Position numbers and translations under genes: made by a program. Source: Bacteroidota bacterium (GTDB lineage Bacteria > Bacteroidota > Bacteroidia > Chitinophagales > Chitinophagaceae). From it: DNA of 7,669 nt. This document shows, one piece after another, positions 1-6,774 of this stretch (position 1 is its first letter; every line of letters starts with the position of its first letter). Location of the stretch: contig JAEWJV010000466.1 in the NCBI GenBank assembly GCA_023386395.1, forward strand, positions 1-7,669, written 5' to 3'. The notes beneath the pieces were generated by a model. The model had not been told where the DNA came from. It ran no database searches and worked only from the letters and a program-made list of their open reading frames with translations.

Positions 1-1164
1 CAATTATATCAATCCAAAAAAATATACCAACAAAACTTATTATTAACGTTATATGATTTCACGGTAACTATAAAACAATGCAATGCATTAAACAAGGTTG
101 TGAAAGATAACAATGCTGCTTATAACGCGGAATTGCTGCTTTGGTTAGATGAAATTGAAAAAGCCTTAAATGAATTGCAAACCGTTGCCGATAAATTCAA
201 GCTGCAACTAAATAAGCTTTTCATAACAAATGAATTGCCTGAAGAAAATAATACTATTCAGCAAAGGCTGCATTCAGCCGCTGATTATTTTATAAAGCAA
301 CTTGATGAATTAATAGAAACACTAAGGCAATCTCCGGCCAGCACCGATAGTAAAATGCATGCAAAAGCTTACAACGATAACCTGAAAGAAGTTTTTGTAT
401 TGCTTGCAGAAAAAAAACACATGCTCCAATCGTGCATTGAAACTTTTTCTGTTAACCGGTATTATTCTTTTAAAAAGGATTTTGTTGCACCGCCGTTTTA
501 TGTAAACGCTTATGCAACTGCATCGGAACAAAAAACAGAAACACCTCATCCCGAACTGCATAAAAGATTAAGGGAATTAAGAAACAAATTATGCGAGCAG
601 AAGAACCTGCCTATTTATTATGTGGCCAACAGCACAACCATTGATGAGATGGCTTTATATCTTCCACAAAATTTAGATGAGATCGTTAAGATAAAAGGTT
701 TTGGCCAGGCAAAAGCAAAACAATATGGCTCTCTTTTTTTAGAGGTAATTAAGGAATACTGCGCTGAACATAATCTTACTTCGTCTGTTGCTGACAAACA
801 ACCAAAAAAAGAACGCAAGCAGAAATCTGAAACGGCAAAAGAAGATACTAAAAACGCAAGTTATACATTGTTCAGGGACGGAAATTCTGTTGAAGAAATA
901 GCTAAGCTGCGCAACCTTGCTATTGGAACAGTTGAAGGCCATCTTGTGTTTTATATTAAGCGTGGCATGATATTAATTCATGAACTGGTAGAACGGGAAA
1001 AAATTGCTTTGATAGAGCCGCACATAGAACATTTGGAAAACGGTGCTCCCATTACATCCATAAAAGAAAAACTGGGCGATAACATAAGTTTTGGCGAGAT
1101 AAGAATGGTGCTTGCTGCGAAAGAGTGGGAAAGAACAAAAGGTGAAACTGGTAAAGAAGATTAG
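1..1164 (+). CDS. C-terminal part of a helicase-like protein with HRDC and RecQ-type HTH domains (5' end outside window)
   Basis: The frame is open from base 1 to the TAG at 1162-1164, so the window holds only the C-terminal 387 codons; the GTG at 100 is internal. Counting from that GTG codon, residues about 1-125 are a helical, charged region. Residues about 151-225 are an HRDC domain, with the LHKRLRELRNKLC helix, the LPIYYVANSTTIDEMA segment and the hairpin IVKIKGFGQAKAKQYG. A Lys/Glu-rich linker spans about 232-250. A RecQ-type helix-turn-helix follows at about 253-345 (LFRDGNSVEEIAKLRNLAIGT, then VEGHLVFYIKRG). HRDC domains bind DNA and are accessory parts of helicases. In Bacteroidota this HRDC-HTH tail commonly ends a Pif1/RecD-like SF1 helicase of 700 or more residues, and the helical segment at the window edge fits the stretch that follows its motor. 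A RecQ-type motor is the alternative. No helicase motif lies inside the window, so the motor class is inferred. Confidence 0.85.
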   Translation, partial: QLYQSKKIYQQNLLLTLYDFTVTIKQCNALNKVVKDNNAAYNAELLLWLDEIEKALNELQTVADKFKLQLNKLFITNELPEENNTIQQRLHSAADYFIKQLDELIETLRQSPASTDSKMHAKAYNDNLKEVFVLLAEKKHMLQSCIETFSVNRYYSFKKDFVAPPFYVNAYATASEQKTETPHPELHKRLRELRNKLCEQKNLPIYYVANSTTIDEMALYLPQNLDEIVKIKGFGQAKAKQYGSLFLEVIKEYCAEHNLTSSVADKQPKKERKQKSETAKEDTKNASYTLFRDGNSVEEIAKLRNLAIGTVEGHLVFYIKRGMILIHELVEREKIALIEPHIEHLENGAPITSIKEKLGDNISFGEIRMVLAAKEWERTKGETGKED

Positions 1165-1301
1165 AAACCTAGGTCAACAAAAAAATGCCATCAACAGCTA
1201 CCAGCCTGGCCCTATCAAATGAATTAAGCGATTCCTGAAACGCCAGTATGATCCATTCTTAACCAAATTGAAATAATACGTTATATGTATAACTTCATGT
1301 T

Positions 1302-2231
1302 ATGAAAAATCGTTTTTATTTAATCATCCCGTTGGTATTATTATGCCTGAATGTAACTGCGCAGCAAACCATACAGGAAAAATTAGGCTATTCAAAAGAT
1401 GCAAAGCTGTTAATACTACATGCAGATGACCTGGGCTTGTCTCATTCAGAAGATTCTGCAAGTATTTACTTGCTGGAAAAGGGTTTAATAAGCTCGGGAA
1501 GCATCATCACTCCTGCACCCTGGTTTTCTGAGATAGCTGCTTATGCAGTAGAACATCCCAGTGCAGATATAGGCATTCATCTTACGCTTACAAGTGAGTG
1601 GCAATATTATAAATGGGGCGCTGTTGCCGGTAATGACAAAACCAAAAGTTTGCTGAATACGAACGGTTATTTTTATAACGATTTAGACAGCCTTGGCAAG
1701 TTAGCCGTGCTTACTGAAGTTGAAACAGAGTTACGGGCCCAGATTGAAAAAGCAATTCATTCCGGCATTCGTCCCTCGCACCTTGATTCTCACATGGGCA
1801 GTTGTTTTTTCAATAAAGATTTTTTAAAAATATACCTGAAACTCGCGCATGAATATAAATTGCCATGTCTTTTAAACACAGCCGCTTTTAAATTGGTTTA
1901 CCAGGTAGATATAAGTGATTTGATTACAGACAAAGATGTGCTGACAGATAATGTGTATATGGCTTTTCCTGCCAACAGGCAGCAGGGCATGGATGCTTAT
2001 TATACGCAGATATTGAACAACCTGCATGCCGGCCTTAACTGCATTTTGTTTCATGCTGCTTACGATGACGATGAAATGAAAGCCATAACTATGAACCATC
2101 CTGATTATGGGGCAGCGTGGCGACAGGAAGATTTTAATTTCTTTTCCAGCGAAACGTGCAGGCAGTTATTAGCTGAAAATAATATTCATCTCATAACCTG
2201 GCGCGAAATAAAAGATAAACTAATGCCATAA
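1302..2231 (+). CDS. Secreted ChbG/YdjC-family carbohydrate deacetylase
   Basis: This 309-residue protein starts with a signal peptide: MKNR, a hydrophobic core at about 5-18, and likely cleavage after Ala20 (NVTA/QQ). Cys15 is not in a lipobox, because Leu precedes it. The rest matches the ChbG/YdjC fold of metal-dependent carbohydrate deacetylases: LLILHADDLGLS at 37-48 with the catalytic/metal-site Asp pair 42-43, GIHLTLT at 91-97, HLDSHMG at 160-166 with metal-binding His, a late His251 before AYDDDEM, and YGAAWRQEDF at 269-278. E. coli ChbG removes an acetyl group from chitooligosaccharides in the cytosol. Here the signal peptide places the enzyme in the periplasm or outside, so the substrate may be an extracellular or cell-wall amino sugar; that is inference. 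The gene lies 137 bp after the helicase gene. No Shine-Dalgarno or clear promoter is visible. Its stop is directly against the terminator stem. The family call is secure; the substrate is not known. Confidence 0.9.
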   Translation: MKNRFYLIIPLVLLCLNVTAQQTIQEKLGYSKDAKLLILHADDLGLSHSEDSASIYLLEKGLISSGSIITPAPWFSEIAAYAVEHPSADIGIHLTLTSEWQYYKWGAVAGNDKTKSLLNTNGYFYNDLDSLGKLAVLTEVETELRAQIEKAIHSGIRPSHLDSHMGSCFFNKDFLKIYLKLAHEYKLPCLLNTAAFKLVYQVDISDLITDKDVLTDNVYMAFPANRQQGMDAYYTQILNNLHAGLNCILFHAAYDDDEMKAITMNHPDYGAAWRQEDFNFFSSETCRQLLAENNIHLITWREIKDKLMP

Positions 2232-2232
2232 A

Positions 2233-2268
2233 AAAACTGATCCCCTGTTATTAAAGGGAATCAGTTTT
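2233..2268. terminator. Bidirectional hairpin terminator between convergent genes
   Basis: Two 14-base arms (2233-2246 and 2255-2268) pair at 13 of 14 positions around an 8-base loop: AAAACTGATCCCCT against AGGGAATCAGTTTT, with a single C/A mismatch. Read on the minus strand, the stem runs into seven T residues (2236-2230), the stronger direction, which suits the M4 peptidase gene ending at 2306. On the plus strand it has four T residues and starts one base after the deacetylase stop, so it can end both transcripts. Confidence 0.85.
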
Positions 2269-2305
2269 AATCTTGGAAAGCTTGAATATCCGTCAATTAA
2301 TTTTA

Positions 2306-4588
2306 CTAATTGCTCTTAATTATCTTCTTCACAAGTTTTGAATTACCAAAGTTTACTTCAAGCATATACACTCCTGAAGCAAGCCTGGAACCGTCAAGTA
2401 CCAATCTGTTGCTGCCTTTAATAAGGTTAACGCCAGCCCGCTGCAGCACCTTTGCACCAAATGAATTGTAAACCGTTATATCAGCCTTCCCGTCGCCTTT
2501 CGCATTTATGGTTAATGTAAACGACTGTGCAAACGGGTTAGGTGCAATATTTATACTTTGATTAGTTAAAGTATTTGCCATAGCTGCGTTAGGAGCAACT
2601 AAAGTATCAGCCTTCAAAGCAACAGGATTTCTTAACCCTTTTTCAGCATCACTCATTATTACCTCTTCTGGCATAGCCCATCTTGTAGCAGAACATGGCT
2701 CGAGATAAGCAACAAAACTGGAACCGTTTTGAGCCGTAAAACCAGGCAGCAGGATTACTTTATCCCTTGCTGTAAAATAGGTGATAGTACTGCCTGGTGT
2801 AATGGTGGTTGCAGAACTGCCGCCTCCATAAGTTGTGCTGATTGCCTGCACCCATGTTCCGCTTGCAGGATAATTGCCATAAGCATATTGAATGTAGGCA
2901 GGTGATTGTGATTCCACACCAACGGCATGCCAGGCATCGCCAACAGAAATTATTTCCTGTGAACATTGGCCGTATAAATCCCAGGCGGCCCGCAGCGATG
3001 CGTACCTGGCATCAATATACTGTGAACCGGATGTCAGGTATTCCGTTAATGCGCGATAAGCAATTAGCCTCGCTTTAAAACGCGTTATACCTATTACATT
3101 ATAACTTTCTCCTTTATCATTGGTACCGCTTCCGCCTTCAGACAAAAGATAAAACCAGTGATTCTGAACACCGCTGTTTGTATGCACACCTCCATTGTCC
3201 CCGGTTCCGGAATACCAATTCGTTCCCTTGTATGTATCCGGATCGCCATAAGCATTTGGATTAATAAAACTTCTTATGGCGCCGCGATCTGCACCAACGA
3301 GGTAATCATTAATGCCTTCCGACCAGCTTTCAACCATTTCTCCAAAAATATCGCTGAACGATTCATTCAAAGCGCCGGATTCATTTACATAATCCAGCCC
3401 GGCTTCAGACTGGGTAACACCATGTGTAAACTCATGGCCCATTATATCGTTTGTATTCCAGTCATCGGTGGCAGCGCTTGTGCTTCCTGCGCCAAAAATG
3501 GTACTGTTGCCGGTGCAACCCCAGCAGGCATTGTTAAGACCGAGGCCTGGTTGGTTTGAATTGTTGTACGCAATCATATCTCCTGCTGCATTATTCCAGC
3601 TTGTACGTGCATGCTGGCCCAGGTAATAATTATAAGTTTGCTGTGCACCCCACATTGCCTGAACAGCAGATTGCGTTAAAGCCGTTGCGCCCCAGGTATT
3701 ATCCAGGTCAGTATAGTAAGTGTTGGATGCTGAACCACCGTTGCAGTTATAAACATATATATCTGTTGACTGGCAATCATTGTGTGAGCGATAGGTGCTC
3801 CCTGTGTATTCGGTATTGACACTTACCGAACCGTTAAAGGCTGATGTACCGGTTCCTCCTGAACAAGCCATTGAAATATCAACAGTTCTCATAACCTGGC
3901 CGGTAAGTGCATTAATAAACACTTTTTTTGCCATTACTTCAGACTGGTCCGGATAAATGTTGAATTGCCACGCCAGCCTGTAATCTGCGGGGTTGAATCT
4001 GCCATCATATTTAACAGGCGCATATACTAATGTTCCTTTCGGATAATAGGTGGCATTTTGATCTTTTTGCTGGCGTTTCAGTTCTTTTTCCATCTCAGCA
4101 TTCTGCCATAAATATTTACCGGCATTCATAAATTGCAGGGCGGCATCCAATGCATGTTTTTCTGTAACAGACGGCGAGTTTCCCAATTTTAAGCCGGTAA
4201 CGAGCCTGCCATTCGCTGATGCTACAAATCCATCAGGCTGCTGATGCACAATATATTCCCCATATACCACAGGATGATTTTTATAGTATTGCTGATATCT
4301 ATAGTGTGAATAATTTATTTCATCTTTTTTTACTTTTTGAATGACCATATCGTCGTTATCCGATAATTCAAAAGCGGCTTTAAAATCTTTAAATATAGAT
4401 CTTGGTTTAATGGAAGAATCTTCGAAGAATGTTATCCATTCCCTTGTGCTGCCCGCTTTGGCCATTTTCTGAAGTTTTGCGCTAAGCGGCGTGCCCGCCT
4501 GCCCAAACGCAGAAGCAGTAATAATCAACAGCAACAACAATAACGGTGGGCGGATATTTTCCGTAATATATTTTACAAAGCTTTTCAT
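2306..4588 (-). CDS. Secreted thermolysin-like M4 metallopeptidase with T9SS type A sorting domain
   Basis: This 760-residue zinc endopeptidase precursor reads in order: signal peptide 1-30 (core PPLLLLLLIITASAFG); an FTP-type propeptide at about 68-135; a PepSY-like propeptide at about 139-235; and an M4 catalytic region at about 243-558. Key residues align with thermolysin. HEFTH at 385-389 gives two zinc His and the catalytic Glu386. Glu409 in NES, 20 residues after His389, is the third ligand. Tyr400 sits in GLDYVNESGALNE. His469 in NGGVHTNSGVQNHW matches the transition-state His. Residues about 595-632 (LLPGFTAQNGSSFVAYLEPC) resemble the small beta module often called 3-coathanger stack. 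Residues about 678-760 are a T9SS type A tail: IAPNPF, ITVYNSFGAKV, LASGVYMLEV, final KKIIK. The product is expected to cross the outer membrane and be attached or released, with the propeptide removed. The ATG lies 26 bp after the fibre gene, suggesting one transcript. All catalytic residues are present, so it looks active. Confidence 0.95.
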   Translation of the reverse strand: MKSFVKYITENIRPPLLLLLLIITASAFGQAGTPLSAKLQKMAKAGSTREWITFFEDSSIKPRSIFKDFKAAFELSDNDDMVIQKVKKDEINYSHYRYQQYYKNHPVVYGEYIVHQQPDGFVASANGRLVTGLKLGNSPSVTEKHALDAALQFMNAGKYLWQNAEMEKELKRQQKDQNATYYPKGTLVYAPVKYDGRFNPADYRLAWQFNIYPDQSEVMAKKVFINALTGQVMRTVDISMACSGGTGTSAFNGSVSVNTEYTGSTYRSHNDCQSTDIYVYNCNGGSASNTYYTDLDNTWGATALTQSAVQAMWGAQQTYNYYLGQHARTSWNNAAGDMIAYNNSNQPGLGLNNACWGCTGNSTIFGAGSTSAATDDWNTNDIMGHEFTHGVTQSEAGLDYVNESGALNESFSDIFGEMVESWSEGINDYLVGADRGAIRSFINPNAYGDPDTYKGTNWYSGTGDNGGVHTNSGVQNHWFYLLSEGGSGTNDKGESYNVIGITRFKARLIAYRALTEYLTSGSQYIDARYASLRAAWDLYGQCSQEIISVGDAWHAVGVESQSPAYIQYAYGNYPASGTWVQAISTTYGGGSSATTITPGSTITYFTARDKVILLPGFTAQNGSSFVAYLEPCSATRWAMPEEVIMSDAEKGLRNPVALKADTLVAPNAAMANTLTNQSINIAPNPFAQSFTLTINAKGDGKADITVYNSFGAKVLQRAGVNLIKGSNRLVLDGSRLASGVYMLEVNFGNSKLVKKIIKSN

Positions 4589-4614
4589 GTCAATAATTTT
4601 TAGATTGATAAAAC

Positions 4615-5733
4615 TTATTTCTTCAATGCTTCAATATCTGCCTGCAGTTTTTTGTTCTCTTTACTTAACTGGATAACATACAGGGTGAGTTCTTCAATCT
4701 TTTCCATCATCGCCTTATTCATTTCCGCTACTTTCAAACCGTCTTTTTCAACTTCGCTTGCCGGCGCAATACCAGGCAAATGTTTATTATCGTTTATATA
4801 CTTTTCAAGCTCATCTATTGACCTGAGTTTATAATCTTTTTCAAATACATAGTCGCACCAACCTGTTTCTACACGTACTTCCTTTGCGCGTATGGTACCG
4901 CATACCTCCAGCTTATAGACAGGCGCTGTAACTCCAATACCAACATTACCATTTGAAAGATTTACCGTCATTCTGCTTGAACCGGCACCGAGAAAGTCAA
5001 ACTGGTCGCCGTTATCGGAATATTGCAAGCCCCATGTTGGAAAGCCGGGCGAATGGGCGATGACCATACGGGCAGTATTAACGGTGCCTGAAGCAAACAT
5101 ATACATCATAGGCGCTGGTGTAGTGCCGGGATTGGCAAATTGAATGGACTGTGTGCCTGCAGTGAAAGTTAAATTACCCGCAAGTTGTTGATTGCCTGCC
5201 ACATCTAATTTAGCTGCCGGTGTAGCTGTTCCTACCCCAATATTGCCGTTAGAAAGATTGATAGCTAACTTACTTGAACCTGCACCAAGAAAATCGAACT
5301 GGTCAATACCATCATTGTATTGTAAGCCCCAATCCTGATAGGTTGATGAATGGGCAAACACCATGCGGTTGTTATTGGCGGTACCGGATTTAAACATGTA
5401 TATCATGGGTTTAGCTGAAGCGGCAGGGTTTGCAAACTGGATAAGTTGGTTCCCTCCAACGAAATTAAGATTGCCTGACAGCGTCTGATTCCCCACTACG
5501 TGAAAAATCGTAGAGGGATTAACAGTTCCGATTCCAACTTTGCCATCGGCCATAATCCGCATTTTCTCAACCCCGTTTGTAATTATGCGAAGTGCATGGT
5601 TATTGGTTGTACCCAAAGTTGTATCAGTAGCTGACGCATTACCGCCAAATTTCCAGTTTTGAGCGTTTGTATTTTGCAGGCTGCAAATCATTAACGCAGC
5701 TACCGCCAATGCGAGTGTTAAATTCTTTTTCAT
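4615..5733 (-). CDS. Secreted fibre-like protein with internal duplication and C-terminal coiled coil
   Basis: This 372-residue protein has a clear signal peptide (MKKNLTLALAVAALMICSL..NAQ, cleavage near Ala24). After a short N-terminal segment come three starts of the G-[KN]-[VI]-G-[IV]-G motif, at residues 64, 163 and 262, spaced exactly 99 residues apart. The first two head full repeat units and the third leads into the tail. The tail (about 278-372) is the module common in Bacteroidota secreted proteins: GTIRAKEVRVETGW, then DYVFEKDYKL, then NKHLPGI, ending in a Leu/Lys/Glu-rich heptad-like helix (about 336-372) that probably trimerises. It resembles phage tail-fibre proteins and their chaperone ends, but the Asp/Ser cleavage motif of peptidase S74 is not evident. 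No enzymatic site is seen; an extracellular structural or adhesive role is inferred. It precedes the M4 peptidase by 26 bp on the same strand and lacks a T9SS tail itself. The start follows AT-rich DNA without a Shine-Dalgarno site. Confidence 0.85.
   Translation of the reverse strand: MKKNLTLALAVAALMICSLQNTNAQNWKFGGNASATDTTLGTTNNHALRIITNGVEKMRIMADGKVGIGTVNPSTIFHVVGNQTLSGNLNFVGGNQLIQFANPAASAKPMIYMFKSGTANNNRMVFAHSSTYQDWGLQYNDGIDQFDFLGAGSSKLAINLSNGNIGVGTATPAAKLDVAGNQQLAGNLTFTAGTQSIQFANPGTTPAPMMYMFASGTVNTARMVIAHSPGFPTWGLQYSDNGDQFDFLGAGSSRMTVNLSNGNVGIGVTAPVYKLEVCGTIRAKEVRVETGWCDYVFEKDYKLRSIDELEKYINDNKHLPGIAPASEVEKDGLKVAEMNKAMMEKIEELTLYVIQLSKENKKLQADIEALKK
4951..5544 (-). repeat. Tandem duplication of 297 bp (99 residues) inside the fibre gene
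   Basis: Unit 1 covers 5248-5544 (residues 64-162) and unit 2 covers 4951-5247 (residues 163-261). They align without gaps, and by hand count 58 of 99 residues are identical. Conserved blocks include IQFANP, MYMF or IYMF, WGLQY, DQFDFLGAGSS and NLSN. The identity falls mostly in these blocks, which suggests an old duplication under structural constraint rather than a recent slippage event. Confidence 0.85.
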
Positions 5734-5822
5734 GTGAGTGTTTTTATAAATAAAAGATTAGCGCTTACTCTTTTAAAAGGTTTTCAGCTTCCCCTTTGTT
5801 TTGTAGATAAAAGCAGTAACAT

Positions 5823-5840
5823 ATTGATTAGTTAATCAAT
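5823..5840. promoter_or_regulatory. Interrupted palindrome, possible operator
   Basis: Arms ATTGATTA and TAATCAAT are exact reverse complements around a GT spacer. The site lies 90 bp upstream of the fibre start. The arm length and short spacer suit a dimeric helix-turn-helix regulator, but in DNA this AT-rich such a match can also arise by chance. No regulator gene is adjacent. Confidence 0.3.
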
Positions 5841-5943
5841 GATAAATAAATAGAAGTAAAAGGATTGAAGACTTCAGTGATAAAGAAAGCTGTTTAAATA
5901 GTCGTAACCAATTTCCAATAGGGAACAAATCCGGTGTTTCTCT

Positions 5944-5951
5944 CAAAATTA
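5944..5951 (-). promoter_or_regulatory. Possible -7 element upstream of the fibre gene
   Basis: The minus strand reads TAATTTTG, an exact match to the Bacteroidota -7 consensus TAnnTTTG. It would give a leader of roughly 200 bases before the fibre gene at 5733. No TTTG or TTG -33 element is found at the expected 19-21 base spacing, so support is only partial. Confidence 0.22.
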
Positions 5952-6056
5952 TTAGCACATTAAAGTTAGAAGTTTTTATCTTGATTTTCTGAAAAGAAAA
6001 TTATTTAGAGATCAATGATCACATCGCAGGGAAAGCCAGGAAATAGAAATCAAACA

Positions 6057-6068
6057 GAAAACGTTTTC
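6057..6068. promoter_or_regulatory. Perfect 12-bp palindrome with a central CG, LacI-type operator-like
   Basis: GAAAACGTTTTC equals its own reverse complement. A central CpG flanked by symmetric A and T runs is the layout of many LacI-family operators. On the minus strand it begins at the last base of TTGCTTTG (6075-6068), a one-mismatch -7 element, with TTG at 6096-6094 upstream (18-base spacing, slightly short). If that promoter is real, the palindrome would cover the transcription start. This is inference from sequence layout only. Confidence 0.3.
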
Positions 6069-6124
6069 AAAGCAAAATTTTAGAAGAGCATAGCAACCTA
6101 ATTCACAATATGATAGCTTAATTA

Positions 6125-6646
6125 CTAAGCTTTCTCTCCAACAAACTGATCGCTTTGGTGTTTAAACAGCACATTGAAAGTGGTGAGGCTGCCGTAGATG
6201 CGGGTAATGTATTGCTGAAGGTCTATCTTGTCTTCATCGGATAATAATTTATGGGCATTAATGCGTTGTTCCATAACACGCAGCCTGTCGCGCAGCATAA
6301 CAATTTTATGAAAGAATGTTTCAACAGGTATTTCTTTTTCTTTTAAGGCGGTATCGCCGGGTTTTAAAATCATCAGGCCGTTTTTCCATTTATCCCCCAA
6401 AGGAATTATTTCTGTAACATCACTCCATTCACGTAATATTTTTATAAGTGCATCTTCAGCCTCCGAAAAACTCACATTATATTCCGGCTCTATTCTTTCA
6501 ATAATTTCAAGCTCAAAATCCTTTGACACAGGCTTTATCCCCGCTTCTGTGAAACAAACATCATAGTTTCTTTTATGCAAACGAATAATTACGCCTGTTC
6601 CAAAAGACGGATGCTTTACACGTGAACCAATTCCCAAAATTTCCAT
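6125..6646 (-). CDS. Conserved Bacteroidota protein with N-terminal PcrA/UvrD-C-terminal-like Tudor segment
   Basis: This is a 173-residue cytosolic protein without signal peptide or membrane segment. Residues about 4-52 (IGSRVKHPSFGTGVIIRL, then YDVCF and the VSKDFELEIIERI end) match the pattern of the Tudor-like C-terminal domain of PcrA/UvrD helicases, G[DS]RV+HP.FG.G.V followed by beta strands. In PcrA that domain binds RNA polymerase. The rest (about 58-170) is mostly helical and charged, with VETFFHKIVMLRDRLRVMEQ and a conserved-looking LQQYITRIYGSLTTFNVLF block. No catalytic motif is seen. I recall similar proteins only as conserved hypotheticals in this phylum, so function is unassigned; a nucleic-acid or RNA-polymerase link is inference from the N-terminal segment. 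The start is the ATG at 6646, preceded by AT-rich DNA without a Shine-Dalgarno site. It lies 44 bp after the small membrane ORF on the same strand. Confidence 0.8.
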   Translation of the reverse strand: MEILGIGSRVKHPSFGTGVIIRLHKRNYDVCFTEAGIKPVSKDFELEIIERIEPEYNVSFSEAEDALIKILREWSDVTEIIPLGDKWKNGLMILKPGDTALKEKEIPVETFFHKIVMLRDRLRVMEQRINAHKLLSDEDKIDLQQYITRIYGSLTTFNVLFKHQSDQFVGEKA

Positions 6647-6690
6647 TGATAATTTTTTATAAAAATAATGAAGCCGTTAATATTAAAAGA

Positions 6691-6771
6691 TCAGAATAGC
6701 CTGAATACCCACTCGACTAAAAATATAATTATGATGGCGCCTACGATTATTATACCAAATACATAAGGCAT
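6691..6771 (-). CDS. Small single-span membrane peptide (26 residues)
   Basis: ATG at 6771 to TGA at 6693-6691 encodes 26 residues. It starts MPYVFG, continues as an unbroken Ile/Val/Gly/Ala stretch (about residues 4-19), then ends with Glu-Trp and an Arg before the C-terminus, as expected for a one-pass membrane peptide with its positive charge at the C-terminal end. The composition is too coherently hydrophobic and aromatic-capped to look like random intergenic DNA, but at this length coding status cannot be proved. No strong Shine-Dalgarno site is present; a purine-rich GAAAAG lies upstream. It sits between the ABC-F gene and the Tudor-like gene, all on the minus strand. The same frame continues upstream through one TGA into a 9-codon ORF. 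The family is not recognised. Confidence 0.5.
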   Translation of the reverse strand: MPYVFGIIIVGAIIIIFLVEWVFRLF

Positions 6772-6774
6772 CAA

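Larger units (their letters stand above)
5734..6124. other. 391-bp intergenic region upstream of the fibre-peptidase pair
   Basis: This stretch lies between two minus-strand genes, is AT-rich and has no convincing coding frame. Because it is much longer than the other gaps in the window, it is the likely site of the promoter and control elements for the fibre and M4 genes. It holds an 18-bp interrupted palindrome (5823-5840), a 12-bp perfect palindrome (6057-6068), a weak AT hairpin (5984-6001) and two possible but imperfect Bacteroidota-type promoters. No terminator with a GC stem is visible after the gene ending at 6125. Confidence 0.6.

Noticed and set aside
100..1164. Stand-alone 354-residue gene starting at GTG 100
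   Set aside because: The frame is open to the window edge and the upstream codons look coding, so the GTG is internal.
1268..1297. Promoter for the deacetylase gene (TTG at 1268, TAACTTCA at 1290)
   Set aside because: The -7 match has two mismatches in the key bases and lies too close to the ATG at 1302.
3158..3819. Plus-strand ORFs of 133 and 87 codons
   Set aside because: They lie antisense inside the M4 catalytic region, with no domain-like features; they are mirror frames of a real gene.
4615..5733. Prophage tail-fibre gene as evidence of a phage
   Set aside because: It has a signal peptide and sits beside a T9SS peptidase with no other phage genes; it belongs to the secreted Bacteroidota fibre-like family.
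5770..5779. CTTTTAAAAG palindrome
   Set aside because: A 10-bp A/T palindrome is expected often in DNA of this composition.
5984..6001. Hairpin ATTTTCT/AGAAAAT considered as a terminator for the gene ending at 6125
   Set aside because: The stem is nearly all A/T, only 7 bp, without a clear T run after it, and 124 bases from the stop codon.
6015..6083. Plus-strand 22-codon ORF (starts MITSQGKPGN) in the long gap
   Set aside because: It is short and polar, with no ribosome site, on the opposite strand to the flanking genes, and overlaps the 12-bp palindrome; probably chance.
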